Below are positions 8,239-16,701 of a stretch of 25,655 nucleotides of DNA, in pieces (position 1 is the stretch's first letter; each line of letters begins with the position of its first letter). The notes below the pieces were generated by a model. The model ran no database searches. It was not told the DNA's origin and worked only from the letters and a program-made list of their open reading frames with translations. This DNA is from an uncultured Prevotella sp. (GTDB lineage Bacteria; Bacteroidota; Bacteroidia; Bacteroidales; Bacteroidaceae), in contig CAKQPF010000052.1 of the NCBI GenBank assembly GCA_934256705.1, forward strand, positions 1-25,655, in the 5' to 3' direction. A program made the position numbers and the translations under genes.

Positions 8239-8351
8239 GTTGCTGTTATTATTTGTCAAAGATGCGCCTTTATTAGAAAAAGCGGATTGTTATTAAAGCG
8301 TGGCAATATCGGAAGAACTGTAAGCAAATGTGATTGTTTTGCTTTTAGTTT

Positions 8352-8483
8352 TTATCGGCATAGGTGCCGGGAGGTGAAAGCATAGATATTAGGGGCTAAA
8401 AGCATAGATATTGGGAGGTAAAAGCATAGATATTGCAACGTGAAAACTATGCTTTCAGATTGTAATATCTATGTCTTCGCTTT
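8352..8483. repeat. 22-bp-phased tandem repeat array (six units, two degenerate or inverted)
   Basis: Units begin at 8374, 8396 and 8418, each with AAAGCATAGATATT and starting GTRAA or CTAAA. A fourth at 8440 (GTGAAAACTATGCTTT) and a fifth at 8462 (GTAATATCTATG) keep the 22-bp phase but carry the core inverted. A degenerate unit (GGCATAGGTGCCGGGAG) fills 8352-8373. Inverted cores could pair with the direct ones into a stem-loop. The array lies in the 467-bp gap between the GH97 and GH43-GH8 genes. The rest of this gap (8239-8351, 8484-8619) shows no gene and no clear promoter. Confidence 0.8.
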
Positions 8484-8619
8484 TCGGGAGTCAGAACATG
8501 AAAAAAAGATGCCTTGTCTTTCCTGTTTTGTTCCGTTGGGAAAAGCATTTTCCTCAGTATACCAAACCTGGATGAACCGGGATATAAAGCGGCTGTCAGA
8601 TTTATCCATGTGATGCCAG

Positions 8620-10455
8620 TCACTTACATACAATGACGAAACCGCCGCGTGGCTGGCATTCCGTTTTCATTCCTCTTTTGTCAAATCTACCGGCATTTAT
8701 GATAGCCCAAGGCGTATTCCGCTTGACGCTGGAATCGAGGAAAAGCTTTACGTTGCTGGTTTTCTTCACATATCTGCTCAGCTGGGAGAAATCAAGAGTC
8801 CGGACTTCGTCTGTACCATTGATTCCTGCCACATACCATACGCTGCCTTTTCTCCTTGCCATCACCACGCTTTCACCGGGATAACCTGAGAGCAGATGCG
8901 TCTCATCCCATGCTGTAGGGAGCGAGGAAAGGAAATCCCTGACAGCCGCCGGCTGGTCGAGAAGGCTCTCCGGACGGTCTGCGAGATGCTGGATGCCAGA
9001 CTCGAAGAGGACGGTTAGCGCAAGTTCATGCGCATGGGTGGTGATGTGCGGATGCTGCGAATCGCTGAATGCGCACGGGGTATAGTCCATCGAACCGATG
9101 ACATTGCGCGTGAACGGCAGTGTGGCATTATGCCTTGCAGCCTTGTCCGTGAACGTAGGCACATTATTATACCACTCTGCCCCATACACTCCCTCTGTGC
9201 TTACGAGGTTAGGATATGTGCGTTGCCATCCGCGGGGGATGGTTGCTCCATGGAAATTGACGAGCAGATGATGCTTTGCAGCGCATTCCAGGAGTTCTAT
9301 CATGTACTTGATGTTCTGATTCGTGTCGCCTGAGAAGAAATCTATCTTCACTCCCTTGACGCCTATCTTCTCGCACCAAGCGAACTCTCTCTCGCGGTCT
9401 TCGGGCTTGTTGAGACGGAATTTCGGTCCCGGTGCACCATTGATCCATCCCACAGACGAGTTATACCATATCATCGGTTTCACGCCTGCATCGAGGCATT
9501 CCCTTACTGCGTCCTCAATGGTCTTTCCATTATTGGATGGAATCTTCGGCATATCGTCCCATTCCGCATCTATGAGGACGTAAGGAAGCCTCATCTTCAC
9601 GGCGAGATCGATGTATTTCCTTATTATGTTCATGTCGTTTGACCCGTGATTATACGCCCAATAGATCCATGATGCCACGCCGGGCTTTATCCACGAGGTA
9701 TCTTCTATCCTGCATGGATCGGAGAGGTCGGTTATCATGGTGGACTCTACCACATCTGCGAGTGAACCTATTATCACCGCTTTCCATGAACTCTGCTGTG
9801 GATTGTTCTCCTTGTTTTTATCGGTAACAATGAGAAATTTGCCCATTTCACCGGTGCTGTAAAGGCTGGAAGCGGCATTGTCCTTGTGGAGATCTGCCTC
9901 TGAGAGCAATGCGAAAAGGCCGCCTCTATACTCGAAAAGGGAAGGAAAGCCGAAGCGTTCCCCGTCCTTCACCGCTCTGTCTCTCGGGAAGAAGCCTTCA
10001 TAGGAGTCCGACCACTGCATCAGCCAGTTGTGGGCTGCAGAAGAGAAATCCACATTGACCGGTGTCTCCGAATGGATATTCATGCTCTCACGACCGAGCT
10101 TGCGGAAAGCCACGCCATCATCGCTTACTCGCACAAGTAAGGTTCCGTTGCCTTCTATACTGTAAACTCCCTCAACGGCATTCACCTTGACATGGGATTT
10201 CTTGCCGAGTACCATGTCGTAGGAGTCCTTTACTTTCTTCTTGTCGTTCAGCCTTATATTTGGGTAATCTGCTGTGAATACATTCTGCCACACTCCGTTG
10301 TGCTTGTATTCCACACGTAGCTTGCTGTCCTTGGCATACGCCTTGACCCTTCCATTCGGTGAGGTCTGGGCTGAAACGCTTATAGATGCAAGCGAGAGAA
10401 GGAGCAGAAAGGCTGCCTCTTTCACGCGGTTTACGGTTTCCTTTGTCAGTATCAT
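8620..10455 (-). CDS. GH97 glycosidase, retaining type (probable alpha-galactosidase)
   Basis: This 611-residue protein has a signal peptide (about 1-29, ending VSAQ), the GH97 N-terminal beta-sandwich (about 30-265), a TIM barrel (about 270-530) and a C-terminal beta domain to 611. The retaining GH97 pattern is seen: Asp372 in GVKIDFFSGD as candidate nucleophile and Glu421 in LVSTEGVYGAEW as acid/base, as in the Bacteroides thetaiotaomicron alpha-galactosidase, unlike the inverting alpha-glucosidase SusB. Its ATG (10453-10455) overlaps the GH31 stop in ATGA, so translation is probably coupled. In arabinoxylan loci such enzymes remove alpha-linked galactose from side chains; beta-L-arabinopyranosidase is an alternative within GH97. 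It is the shorter of two GH97 proteins in the block. Family assignment is firm, substrate inferred. Confidence 0.9.
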   Translation of the reverse strand: MILTKETVNRVKEAAFLLLLSLASISVSAQTSPNGRVKAYAKDSKLRVEYKHNGVWQNVFTADYPNIRLNDKKKVKDSYDMVLGKKSHVKVNAVEGVYSIEGNGTLLVRVSDDGVAFRKLGRESMNIHSETPVNVDFSSAAHNWLMQWSDSYEGFFPRDRAVKDGERFGFPSLFEYRGGLFALLSEADLHKDNAASSLYSTGEMGKFLIVTDKNKENNPQQSSWKAVIIGSLADVVESTMITDLSDPCRIEDTSWIKPGVASWIYWAYNHGSNDMNIIRKYIDLAVKMRLPYVLIDAEWDDMPKIPSNNGKTIEDAVRECLDAGVKPMIWYNSSVGWINGAPGPKFRLNKPEDREREFAWCEKIGVKGVKIDFFSGDTNQNIKYMIELLECAAKHHLLVNFHGATIPRGWQRTYPNLVSTEGVYGAEWYNNVPTFTDKAARHNATLPFTRNVIGSMDYTPCAFSDSQHPHITTHAHELALTVLFESGIQHLADRPESLLDQPAAVRDFLSSLPTAWDETHLLSGYPGESVVMARRKGSVWYVAGINGTDEVRTLDFSQLSRYVKKTSNVKLFLDSSVKRNTPWAIINAGRFDKRGMKTECQPRGGFVIVCK

Positions 10456-12887
10456 AACTTCACTCTTTTTGGCTTTCCTTTATATTTGATAATCTTTTCT
10501 CCGCCTGGAGTCTTGACGACAAACTGGCGTTTTTCAGCCATTCCATCGTAGTTTCCTGCGGTTTCACCGATTTCGAGGGTGCTTTCTGCATCATTCCAAC
10601 AGAAGCGGATAGTGGTATATGCTCCTTTCTCGAAATTATAGTTGTCGCCTTCATCCTCATAGAGCGTGAACTTTGCATCCTTTCCTGGATAGACATTGAT
10701 GGTGACTGGCTTGCCCTTCTGCGCATCGGAGTATTCCGCCACCTCGGTAGTAGGGATTATCGAACCGGCACGAACAAAGACATGAGCCTTGCCTATCTCC
10801 GTCTGCTGCTCTATCCACTGGCCTCCTTCATACGTCTTTCCATCGTTGCAATCGTACCATCTCTCTCCTTTCGGGAGGTAAAGACGACGGGTATGGCTCT
10901 CGGAGAGAGGTCTTGTAACGGGGCATACGAGGTAGTCACCGAACATATACTCGTCTTTCATGTCGAGAACGGCATCATCTTCCGGGAAGTCGAAGGCAAG
11001 AAGGCGGGCCATAGTGTAGCTTTCGCTATGCTGTCTCCATGCCATACTGTATATATAAGGTATGTGCGCATAGCGGAAATTTATCATATCGAGGATGGCA
11101 TCATAATATTTCGTACCTTTATCGCCAAACTGCCATATCTCACGAGGCGTGTCACTTCCGTGGCTTCTCAGCATGGGAAGAAACGTAGCCCACTGGAACA
11201 TACGGACATAGTACTCCTTGTACGCATCATCCTTTACGCCATTCTGGAACTCTCCCTTGTAAAACCATCTGCGACCGTCATCCTTCGTGAAGAAAGAACC
11301 TACATCCACCGTCCAGTAAGGATTGCCGGTGGCCATATAGTTGAGTCCTGCCGGTATCTGCTGACGGAAAGACTGCCATGAGGCATGGGTATCGCCGTTC
11401 CATACTATCGTGGCGTAACGCTGCTGACCTGCGTATGTGGAACGTGTAAGATTGACGACGCGATTGCCTCCTCCATATCGGTTGGCTGTCTCTGCACGCT
11501 GGTTCTCGTATATTCCCATTGAGTGATAGAGCGAATAAAGGCTGCTTCGGTCCACTCCGAGAGCTTCGCTCAGCACGTCCTTATTGAGCATCCAGCGGTA
11601 TTCATGGTCATTCCATCCATAAGGGACGTTGGAATCATGGAGTGAATGCTGGGGTATCTGATTCCAATCACCATCGAGAGGCTCGCTGGAATCACACCAC
11701 CATGCGTCAAAGCCATTGCTGAAAAACTCATCGTTGGCGTATTTCCAATAGAGTTTGCGTGCCTGCGGATTGAACACATCATAGACATCATGCTCCAGCA
11801 TCATGCCCCGCTTCTTGAAATCATCTGCTTCGGGACACCATTGAGGATTGGGCCAGATGCTGATCATCAGTTTGGCATTCAGGGAATGCACAGAGTCTGC
11901 AAGGGCTTTAGGTGATGGATAATACCTGGAATTCATCTTCATATATCCCCATCCCTGCGGCCAGTAGTTCCAGTCCTGCACTATCATGTCGATAGGCACA
12001 TGGCGACTGCGGTATTCCTTCAGAGTATTTATGATGTCGTCAGAGGAAACGTAACGCTCCTTCGACTGGGTATATCCAAACAGATAGCGTGGCATCATGC
12101 TCACTTTGCCGGTCAGGAAATGATAATTTTCCACGATTTCATCGAGGTTTTCGCCCTTGATGAAGTAGTAATCGAGCTGCTTTGCGCCTTCAAGTTGCAT
12201 CGTGGTGACATAAGAGACGGCTTTGCCCATATTGGCATCGGCATTCTTCTCGCTCGTGAATTTCATTGCGCAACCGGCATCAATGAGCAGTCCGTAGCCA
12301 TTGGTGGACAGCAGCATGGGAACGAAAGCCTTGAGATTATGCTGGGTAAGCCACAATGTCTTGCCCTGAAGATTCATGTAATCCTCCATATGGGCTCCAA
12401 GACCATAGAGAGCTTTCTCGTTTCCGGCACAGAAAGAGACGAAATATCGGGTGCTTTTACCTACGGTATCACGGCGTATTATGTCCTTTACGGTCACCTT
12501 GCCGTTAGCTGTTTCCTCCATACGAGCTGACTTTTCATCATATACTATGCGCTCCTGCACTGAAGGTTCTGCCCTCAATGAATTGCCTTTGGAAGCAAGG
12601 ATTTCATTTCCTTTCTTGTCCTGGAACGTGAGATCTCCCGTCTGCTTGTCCATGATGACGGTCAGCTGAGAGGAAGCGAGTAGCAGTTTCTCCGCCGTTT
12701 CCGTTTTTTCCAACTCCACATTTTGAGGTGAATAGACGCATACGCCAGTGTTGTTGCCCTGATACTTGCCGTCCGGATTCCACTGCACACGTACTATGGA
12801 AGGTGTGACAAAAGAAAATCTCAGCTTTGGATTAGCATTTATTGCCAATCCGAAGCTGAGAATTATGTAAAGAAATATGTGTCGCAT
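10452..12887 (-). CDS. GH31 glycosidase (probable alpha-xylosidase)
   Basis: This 811-residue protein has a signal peptide (about 1-18), an N-terminal beta-sandwich (about 20-260), a TIM barrel (about 265-640) and distal beta domains including a DUF5110-like tail (YPGKDAKFTLYEDEGDNYNFEKG, about 725-750). The nucleophile is Asp399 in WWCDSSEP and the acid/base is Asp499 in WNGDTHASW, both canonical for GH31. Given its place between GH43 and GH97 genes of an arabinoxylan locus, alpha-xylosidase acting on xylose attached to arabinose branches is the best reading; alpha-glucosidase or alpha-galactosidase are less likely. It is coupled to the downstream GH97 by an ATGA overlap, suggesting that the two act together on the same side chain. 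A 218-bp gap with hairpins separates it from the upstream GH43 gene. Confidence 0.9.
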   Translation of the reverse strand: MRHIFLYIILSFGLAINANPKLRFSFVTPSIVRVQWNPDGKYQGNNTGVCVYSPQNVELEKTETAEKLLLASSQLTVIMDKQTGDLTFQDKKGNEILASKGNSLRAEPSVQERIVYDEKSARMEETANGKVTVKDIIRRDTVGKSTRYFVSFCAGNEKALYGLGAHMEDYMNLQGKTLWLTQHNLKAFVPMLLSTNGYGLLIDAGCAMKFTSEKNADANMGKAVSYVTTMQLEGAKQLDYYFIKGENLDEIVENYHFLTGKVSMMPRYLFGYTQSKERYVSSDDIINTLKEYRSRHVPIDMIVQDWNYWPQGWGYMKMNSRYYPSPKALADSVHSLNAKLMISIWPNPQWCPEADDFKKRGMMLEHDVYDVFNPQARKLYWKYANDEFFSNGFDAWWCDSSEPLDGDWNQIPQHSLHDSNVPYGWNDHEYRWMLNKDVLSEALGVDRSSLYSLYHSMGIYENQRAETANRYGGGNRVVNLTRSTYAGQQRYATIVWNGDTHASWQSFRQQIPAGLNYMATGNPYWTVDVGSFFTKDDGRRWFYKGEFQNGVKDDAYKEYYVRMFQWATFLPMLRSHGSDTPREIWQFGDKGTKYYDAILDMINFRYAHIPYIYSMAWRQHSESYTMARLLAFDFPEDDAVLDMKDEYMFGDYLVCPVTRPLSESHTRRLYLPKGERWYDCNDGKTYEGGQWIEQQTEIGKAHVFVRAGSIIPTTEVAEYSDAQKGKPVTINVYPGKDAKFTLYEDEGDNYNFEKGAYTTIRFCWNDAESTLEIGETAGNYDGMAEKRQFVVKTPGGEKIIKYKGKPKRVKL

Positions 12888-12960
12888 ATAATGAAAAAAA
12901 CATTACTGGAGTTTCGCCAGCATCTATCAAGCTGACAATCAGCAATAAAATATCAATAAA

Positions 12961-13030
12961 ATAGGTTGTCGGTCGTTGGTTGTGGGTTGTTGGTAGTATA
13001 GTGCAAACTAACCTAAAACCGACAACCTAT
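12961..13030. repeat. Large inverted repeat, 13-bp perfect stem, GGTTGT-rich
   Basis: ATAGGTTGTCGGT (12961-12973) and ACCGACAACCTAT (13018-13030) pair perfectly around a 44-nt loop that itself repeats GGTTGT/GTTGGT. It lies between the GH43 and GH31 genes. No T tract follows the stem, so it is more REP-like or mRNA-protecting than a terminator. A second, small hairpin CCCCAC-AATG-GTGGGG (13068-13083) lies between it and the stop of the upstream gene. Confidence 0.75.
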
Positions 13031-13105
13031 AACCGGTAACCATTTTATCCATTGATGTTTTAATCTTCCCCACAATGGTGGGGACTGAGGGGACAGCCGC
13101 TTTTT

Positions 13106-15160
13106 TTAGTTTATCAGGAACACCTTCTCCACTCCATTCCATACGGCAGTCACCTTGGCGCGGCCATCGGTTATCTTGCCCACAGTGAACTTCACGCTCG
13201 TGTCGGAGGCTGTTGCCTTGATGACGGAATTGCCGGTGAGGCGACCATATACCTGATAATGGTCGGTCTGGGTGTAACCGTTCTGGTTGGTGGAGAGAAT
13301 CGGGTCGGATGGAATAACGAGGTTATTGCCATCTACATTGATAGTAACCTGTGGCACCTTAGGCGCTGAAGGGGTGATGTTATCATTGGCGAAGGCTATT
13401 CCGTGGAGGTCGAAGAGACCCTGCGGACGGGCATTCTTCTGGTTGATGTTGCCCCAACGTGGCTGTGCTGGTGCCTTATATTCCGGTCCTTCCACCACGA
13501 GATATATGGCATGTTTGCCTGTAAGTCCTTCCACTTGCGGCACTTTCACATCGTAAGTGGCGTGACGGCCCGGCTTGGCATCCTTCACTTCGATGCGTCC
13601 TATCTCCTTGCCGTTCCATGTAGAGTTGGCGTATGGACCGTCCAGCATCACCTTGATGGTGAATGGCTGACCACTTCCTTCTGTGAGATTCAGCTGGATG
13701 CGGGTGCCATCGCCTTGCTTTGTGCCTGCAAAAGCCTTGCATCCCTTGGCGTCTTTCTCCAGTCCGCCGAAGCCGAAGTACTTGAATCCCACGATGCTGC
13801 CGTTCTTCAGTCCGGCGAGGTCCATGGAGTTGTTCCACACGTCACGCTGGTCCTGCATCGCATTATGGTCGGTCACGTAGCACGCAATACCGGCTGAATA
13901 GTAGTTATAAGGTGGGAGTCCGAATATCTGGAAGCCTTCTGAGGTCACTTCAGCACCGGTATAGTGGTCGCCATTCGATGCTTTGGCTGACCATTCATTG
14001 CCTTTCACGTATGGATCATAGCCCACTATGCGCACTTTTCCGCCTTTGGCAACAGACTTCTTGTCCCATTCTATCTTGACAGGTGCCACCATTGTCTGGC
14101 GGGCATTGCCGAAACTGCGAGGCGGACGATGATAGAAGACATACCACTGGCCATTGATTTCCTGCAATGAACCGTGGGTATTATGCGCCCAGTTGGTGGT
14201 TGTCAGCTTGCTTCCATCCTCATTCAGCACGACACCACGGGAATCCACGAGCACTCCTCCTGAGCGCCAAGGGCCCAACGGGCTGTCTCCGTATGCGTAA
14301 CGAAGGGCTGAATTGGTGGAACCAAGACCGTAGTCAGGGCCGCTGTAGCCAGAGAAGACCATGACATACTTGTTGCCTACCTGGCGTATAGAACTGGCTT
14401 CAAAGAAATTGAACTCGCCCGGATTCTGTCCTTTATACAGTGCCGGGTACTCAGTGCCTTTCGGGTCGCGCACTTCTCCGTAGCGTGAGGAGGCAGGAAT
14501 GAAGTAATCATGTATCTTGGTGCCTGGACGAACGGAGTACATAGTGTTCTGGTCAAGTTCGGCTGCCGTGGAATGCTGGAAACCATAGAATACGTATGCT
14601 CGGAAACCTTTATCGTAGTCCTTGTCCTTCTTGTCGGTGATGTTCTCCACAAAGACGGAAGGGTCGAAGTCAATCATTGAGCCTGGAAGGCACTGACGCT
14701 GGTCTTCAGTGAGGTTTATCGGCGTGAAAGGACCATCAGGGCGGTCACCTTTCGCCACCATAGGCACACGGCGGTAGCCTCGGGAGTGAGGATAGAGGTA
14801 GTAGGTTTTCTTCCCTGTCTTTCTGTCCTTCACCTCTACGAGGTCTGGAGCGTACATGGTGTCCCACTGACCATCCACATAATGGGTGAAGATAGCGCCC
14901 TCATCACGCCATTTGCTGAGGTCTTCCACCGGTGCAGACCACATTCTTATGTCTGGACCACAGTATGCTGTGTTCTTCACATCATGCGAACCGATGATGT
15001 ATGCACGGTATTTCCCTGGATTGTCAGGGTCTTCAAAGACTCTCGGCTCACCATCAGGAACGTGCTCCCACAAAGGGAGATAAGGGTTCTGGGCATTTGC
15101 TGAGAGGACGGATGCTCCCATCAGGGCGCATATTGAGAGAGCTTTCTTTATTACTTTCAT
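13106..15160 (-). CDS. GH43-family protein with CBM6-like and Ig-like domains
   Basis: This 684-residue secreted protein has a signal peptide (about 1-23) and a divergent GH43 propeller (about 27-390). A CBM6/galactose-binding-like domain spans roughly 400-615 and a small Ig-like domain roughly 625-684. Where GH43 enzymes usually have the base Asp in a DPxx motif, this protein has Glu38 in DGEPRVFED. Asp166 (DFDPSVFV) and Glu254 (NFFEASSIR) fit the other two catalytic positions. I recall a GH43 group with EPxVF at this site, so this may be a subfamily trait and not a loss. It may be an alpha-L-arabinofuranosidase or xylosidase of the arabinoxylan pathway; activity is less certain than for its neighbours. 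It lies 92 bp after the preceding GH43 gene. Confidence 0.82.
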   Translation of the reverse strand: MKVIKKALSICALMGASVLSANAQNPYLPLWEHVPDGEPRVFEDPDNPGKYRAYIIGSHDVKNTAYCGPDIRMWSAPVEDLSKWRDEGAIFTHYVDGQWDTMYAPDLVEVKDRKTGKKTYYLYPHSRGYRRVPMVAKGDRPDGPFTPINLTEDQRQCLPGSMIDFDPSVFVENITDKKDKDYDKGFRAYVFYGFQHSTAAELDQNTMYSVRPGTKIHDYFIPASSRYGEVRDPKGTEYPALYKGQNPGEFNFFEASSIRQVGNKYVMVFSGYSGPDYGLGSTNSALRYAYGDSPLGPWRSGGVLVDSRGVVLNEDGSKLTTTNWAHNTHGSLQEINGQWYVFYHRPPRSFGNARQTMVAPVKIEWDKKSVAKGGKVRIVGYDPYVKGNEWSAKASNGDHYTGAEVTSEGFQIFGLPPYNYYSAGIACYVTDHNAMQDQRDVWNNSMDLAGLKNGSIVGFKYFGFGGLEKDAKGCKAFAGTKQGDGTRIQLNLTEGSGQPFTIKVMLDGPYANSTWNGKEIGRIEVKDAKPGRHATYDVKVPQVEGLTGKHAIYLVVEGPEYKAPAQPRWGNINQKNARPQGLFDLHGIAFANDNITPSAPKVPQVTINVDGNNLVIPSDPILSTNQNGYTQTDHYQVYGRLTGNSVIKATASDTSVKFTVGKITDGRAKVTAVWNGVEKVFLIN

Positions 15161-15193
15161 ATTGAAATATAGTGAGATAATTATTATTTCAGG

Positions 15194-15225
15194 CTTATAT
15201 CCACCGCTAATGTGGCGGATATAAG
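15194..15225. other. Intercistronic hairpin
   Basis: CTTATATCC (15194-15202) pairs with GGATATAAG (15217-15225), a perfect 9-bp stem, in the 92-bp gap between two GH43 genes. No U run follows on the minus strand (CCTGAAAT), so it is probably a processing or mRNA-stability structure and not a full terminator. Confidence 0.65.
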
Positions 15226-15252
15226 TCTCGTTTTATTCATTATTTACCGTAT

Positions 15253-16629
15253 TTACTTCGCCGGTGTCATCTGCCACCAGTCGAAATTAAAGAGGTTTTT
15301 CTTCTGATATTTACCACCCTTAAAGACGAGATACAAATCGTGCTTGCCACTTACAGGATCGAGACGAGTGGTAAATTCCTTATACTTAAACTTAGTATTG
15401 GTAATATCAAGAGTGCCAAGAAGTTTGCCTTCTACATCATCAATGCGCACTTCCATCTTACCACCATAAAGCTGAACAGCGCAGGAAGCTGTGAATGAAG
15501 ATGCTCCTTTCTTTCCAAAGTCAACGCCTTTCACGAGGATATACTCACCATCATCAATGTCTGTGACGAAGAGAGTAGGATTCCATGGACCTGAAGGGTT
15601 GGCACGAGTGGTGCGAAGACCATATCCCCATGCCATCGTCTCTGCCTCAACGCGACGGTAAGGATTGAAAGAGCCCACCTGTTCCAGCTTTGCATGAAGG
15701 AAATATGGCAGTTCCTGAATGGTTCCATCAGGGTTATATGTCATCTCTGCCGCTGAACAGTTACGCTGCTCTGCATGGCGGCTTGTCTCAAAACGATAGA
15801 CATCATAGCTGAGACCGAAGCAATAAGACTTTCCTTTGAATTCTATGATGCCCGGATGATTGCCTCGTGTCTGCGGAGTATGGTCCATAATGTGTCCCTT
15901 CCACTCCCAAGGACCGTCAGCATGATCGGACATGGCATAGCCGATACCTTCAGGACAGCAGGTGGAAGCAAAGGCCATATAGTATATCATCTGTCCTTTG
16001 GCATTCTTCCTGCCCCAGAACCACGGACCTTCCTGATAGTCCTTTACCTTAGGATGCTCGATTACCTCACCGGAATAGGAAATCATATCCTCATTGAGAC
16101 GCACCATATAAAGGTTTGGATTGCCCCAATACAGATACGCTTGACCATCTGTATCAATCCATACTGTAGGGTCAATGTCATACCAATGCTCCTTGTTCCA
16201 TACGAGAGGTTTGCCGAGCGGATCCTTGAAAGGACCGAAAGGAGAGTCAGCCACGAGCACTCCTATGCCGTGACCATGTATAGGGCAGTACATATACCAC
16301 TTGCCGTTACGCTCTATTACCTGCTCTGCCCAAGCGCCATTATTACCTTTATACCACTTAAAATCATTGAGCGAAGCCACTGCACCATGGTCTTCCCAAT
16401 TCACCATGTCGGTAGATGTATAGAGAAGCCAGTCCTTCATGAGGAAACCTTCTGCGCCTTCCTCATCGTGGGTGGTGTAGAGATAGACGGTATCTCCATG
16501 TACGTATGGTGCCGGGTCAGCGGTATATTTGGTCTGAATCAGTGGAAGATTCAGTTTCTGTGCATGTACTGCTCCTGCTGATATTATAGCCAAGGCAATG
16601 GATGCCAGCGCTTTTATCGACATATTCAT
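15253..16629 (-). CDS. GH43 glycosidase with C-terminal CBM6 (probable arabinofuranosidase)
   Basis: This 458-residue protein begins MNMSIK (the second Met at 16623 is an equally good start). It has a signal peptide (about 1-23), GH43 (about 28-325) and CBM6 (about 330-458, beginning YRRVEAETMAWGYG and ending FNFDWWQM). The catalytic triad is Asp38 (TADPAPYV), Asp153 (DIDPTVW) and Glu200 (YQEGPWFW). It is a paralogue of the GH43-CBM6 at 18764-20170, separated only by a GH97 gene. Both resemble GH43 subfamily 29 proteins of xylan loci (assigned from memory). Likely role: removing arabinose branches, with CBM6 binding xylan. Gaps to the neighbours are 72 and 92 bp, consistent with one transcript. 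Confidence 0.92.
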   Translation of the reverse strand: MNMSIKALASIALAIISAGAVHAQKLNLPLIQTKYTADPAPYVHGDTVYLYTTHDEEGAEGFLMKDWLLYTSTDMVNWEDHGAVASLNDFKWYKGNNGAWAEQVIERNGKWYMYCPIHGHGIGVLVADSPFGPFKDPLGKPLVWNKEHWYDIDPTVWIDTDGQAYLYWGNPNLYMVRLNEDMISYSGEVIEHPKVKDYQEGPWFWGRKNAKGQMIYYMAFASTCCPEGIGYAMSDHADGPWEWKGHIMDHTPQTRGNHPGIIEFKGKSYCFGLSYDVYRFETSRHAEQRNCSAAEMTYNPDGTIQELPYFLHAKLEQVGSFNPYRRVEAETMAWGYGLRTTRANPSGPWNPTLFVTDIDDGEYILVKGVDFGKKGASSFTASCAVQLYGGKMEVRIDDVEGKLLGTLDITNTKFKYKEFTTRLDPVSGKHDLYLVFKGGKYQKKNLFNFDWWQMTPAK

Positions 16630-16649
16630 AAGTTATAGGTAGTTGGGAT

Positions 16650-16674
16650 TGCCTCCTCCTTGACGGAAGAGGCA
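16650..16674. other. Intercistronic hairpin
   Basis: TGCCTC (16650-16655) pairs with GAGGCA (16669-16674), extended past one mismatch by TCC / GGA around the loop TTGAC. It sits in the 72-bp gap between the GH97 and GH43-CBM6 genes, without a T run. Confidence 0.55.
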
Positions 16675-16701
16675 TGGTTTCATTTCTTGATTGTAAGTTT
16701 C

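Noticed and set aside
8352..8483. Possible CRISPR array
   Set aside because: The units are contiguous 22-bp tandem repeats without distinct unique spacers, and no cas genes are present.
13068..13083. CCCCAC/GTGGGG hairpin as a terminator of the GH43 gene
   Set aside because: The stem is only 6 bp and neither strand has a T run after it; it is mentioned only as a small hairpin.
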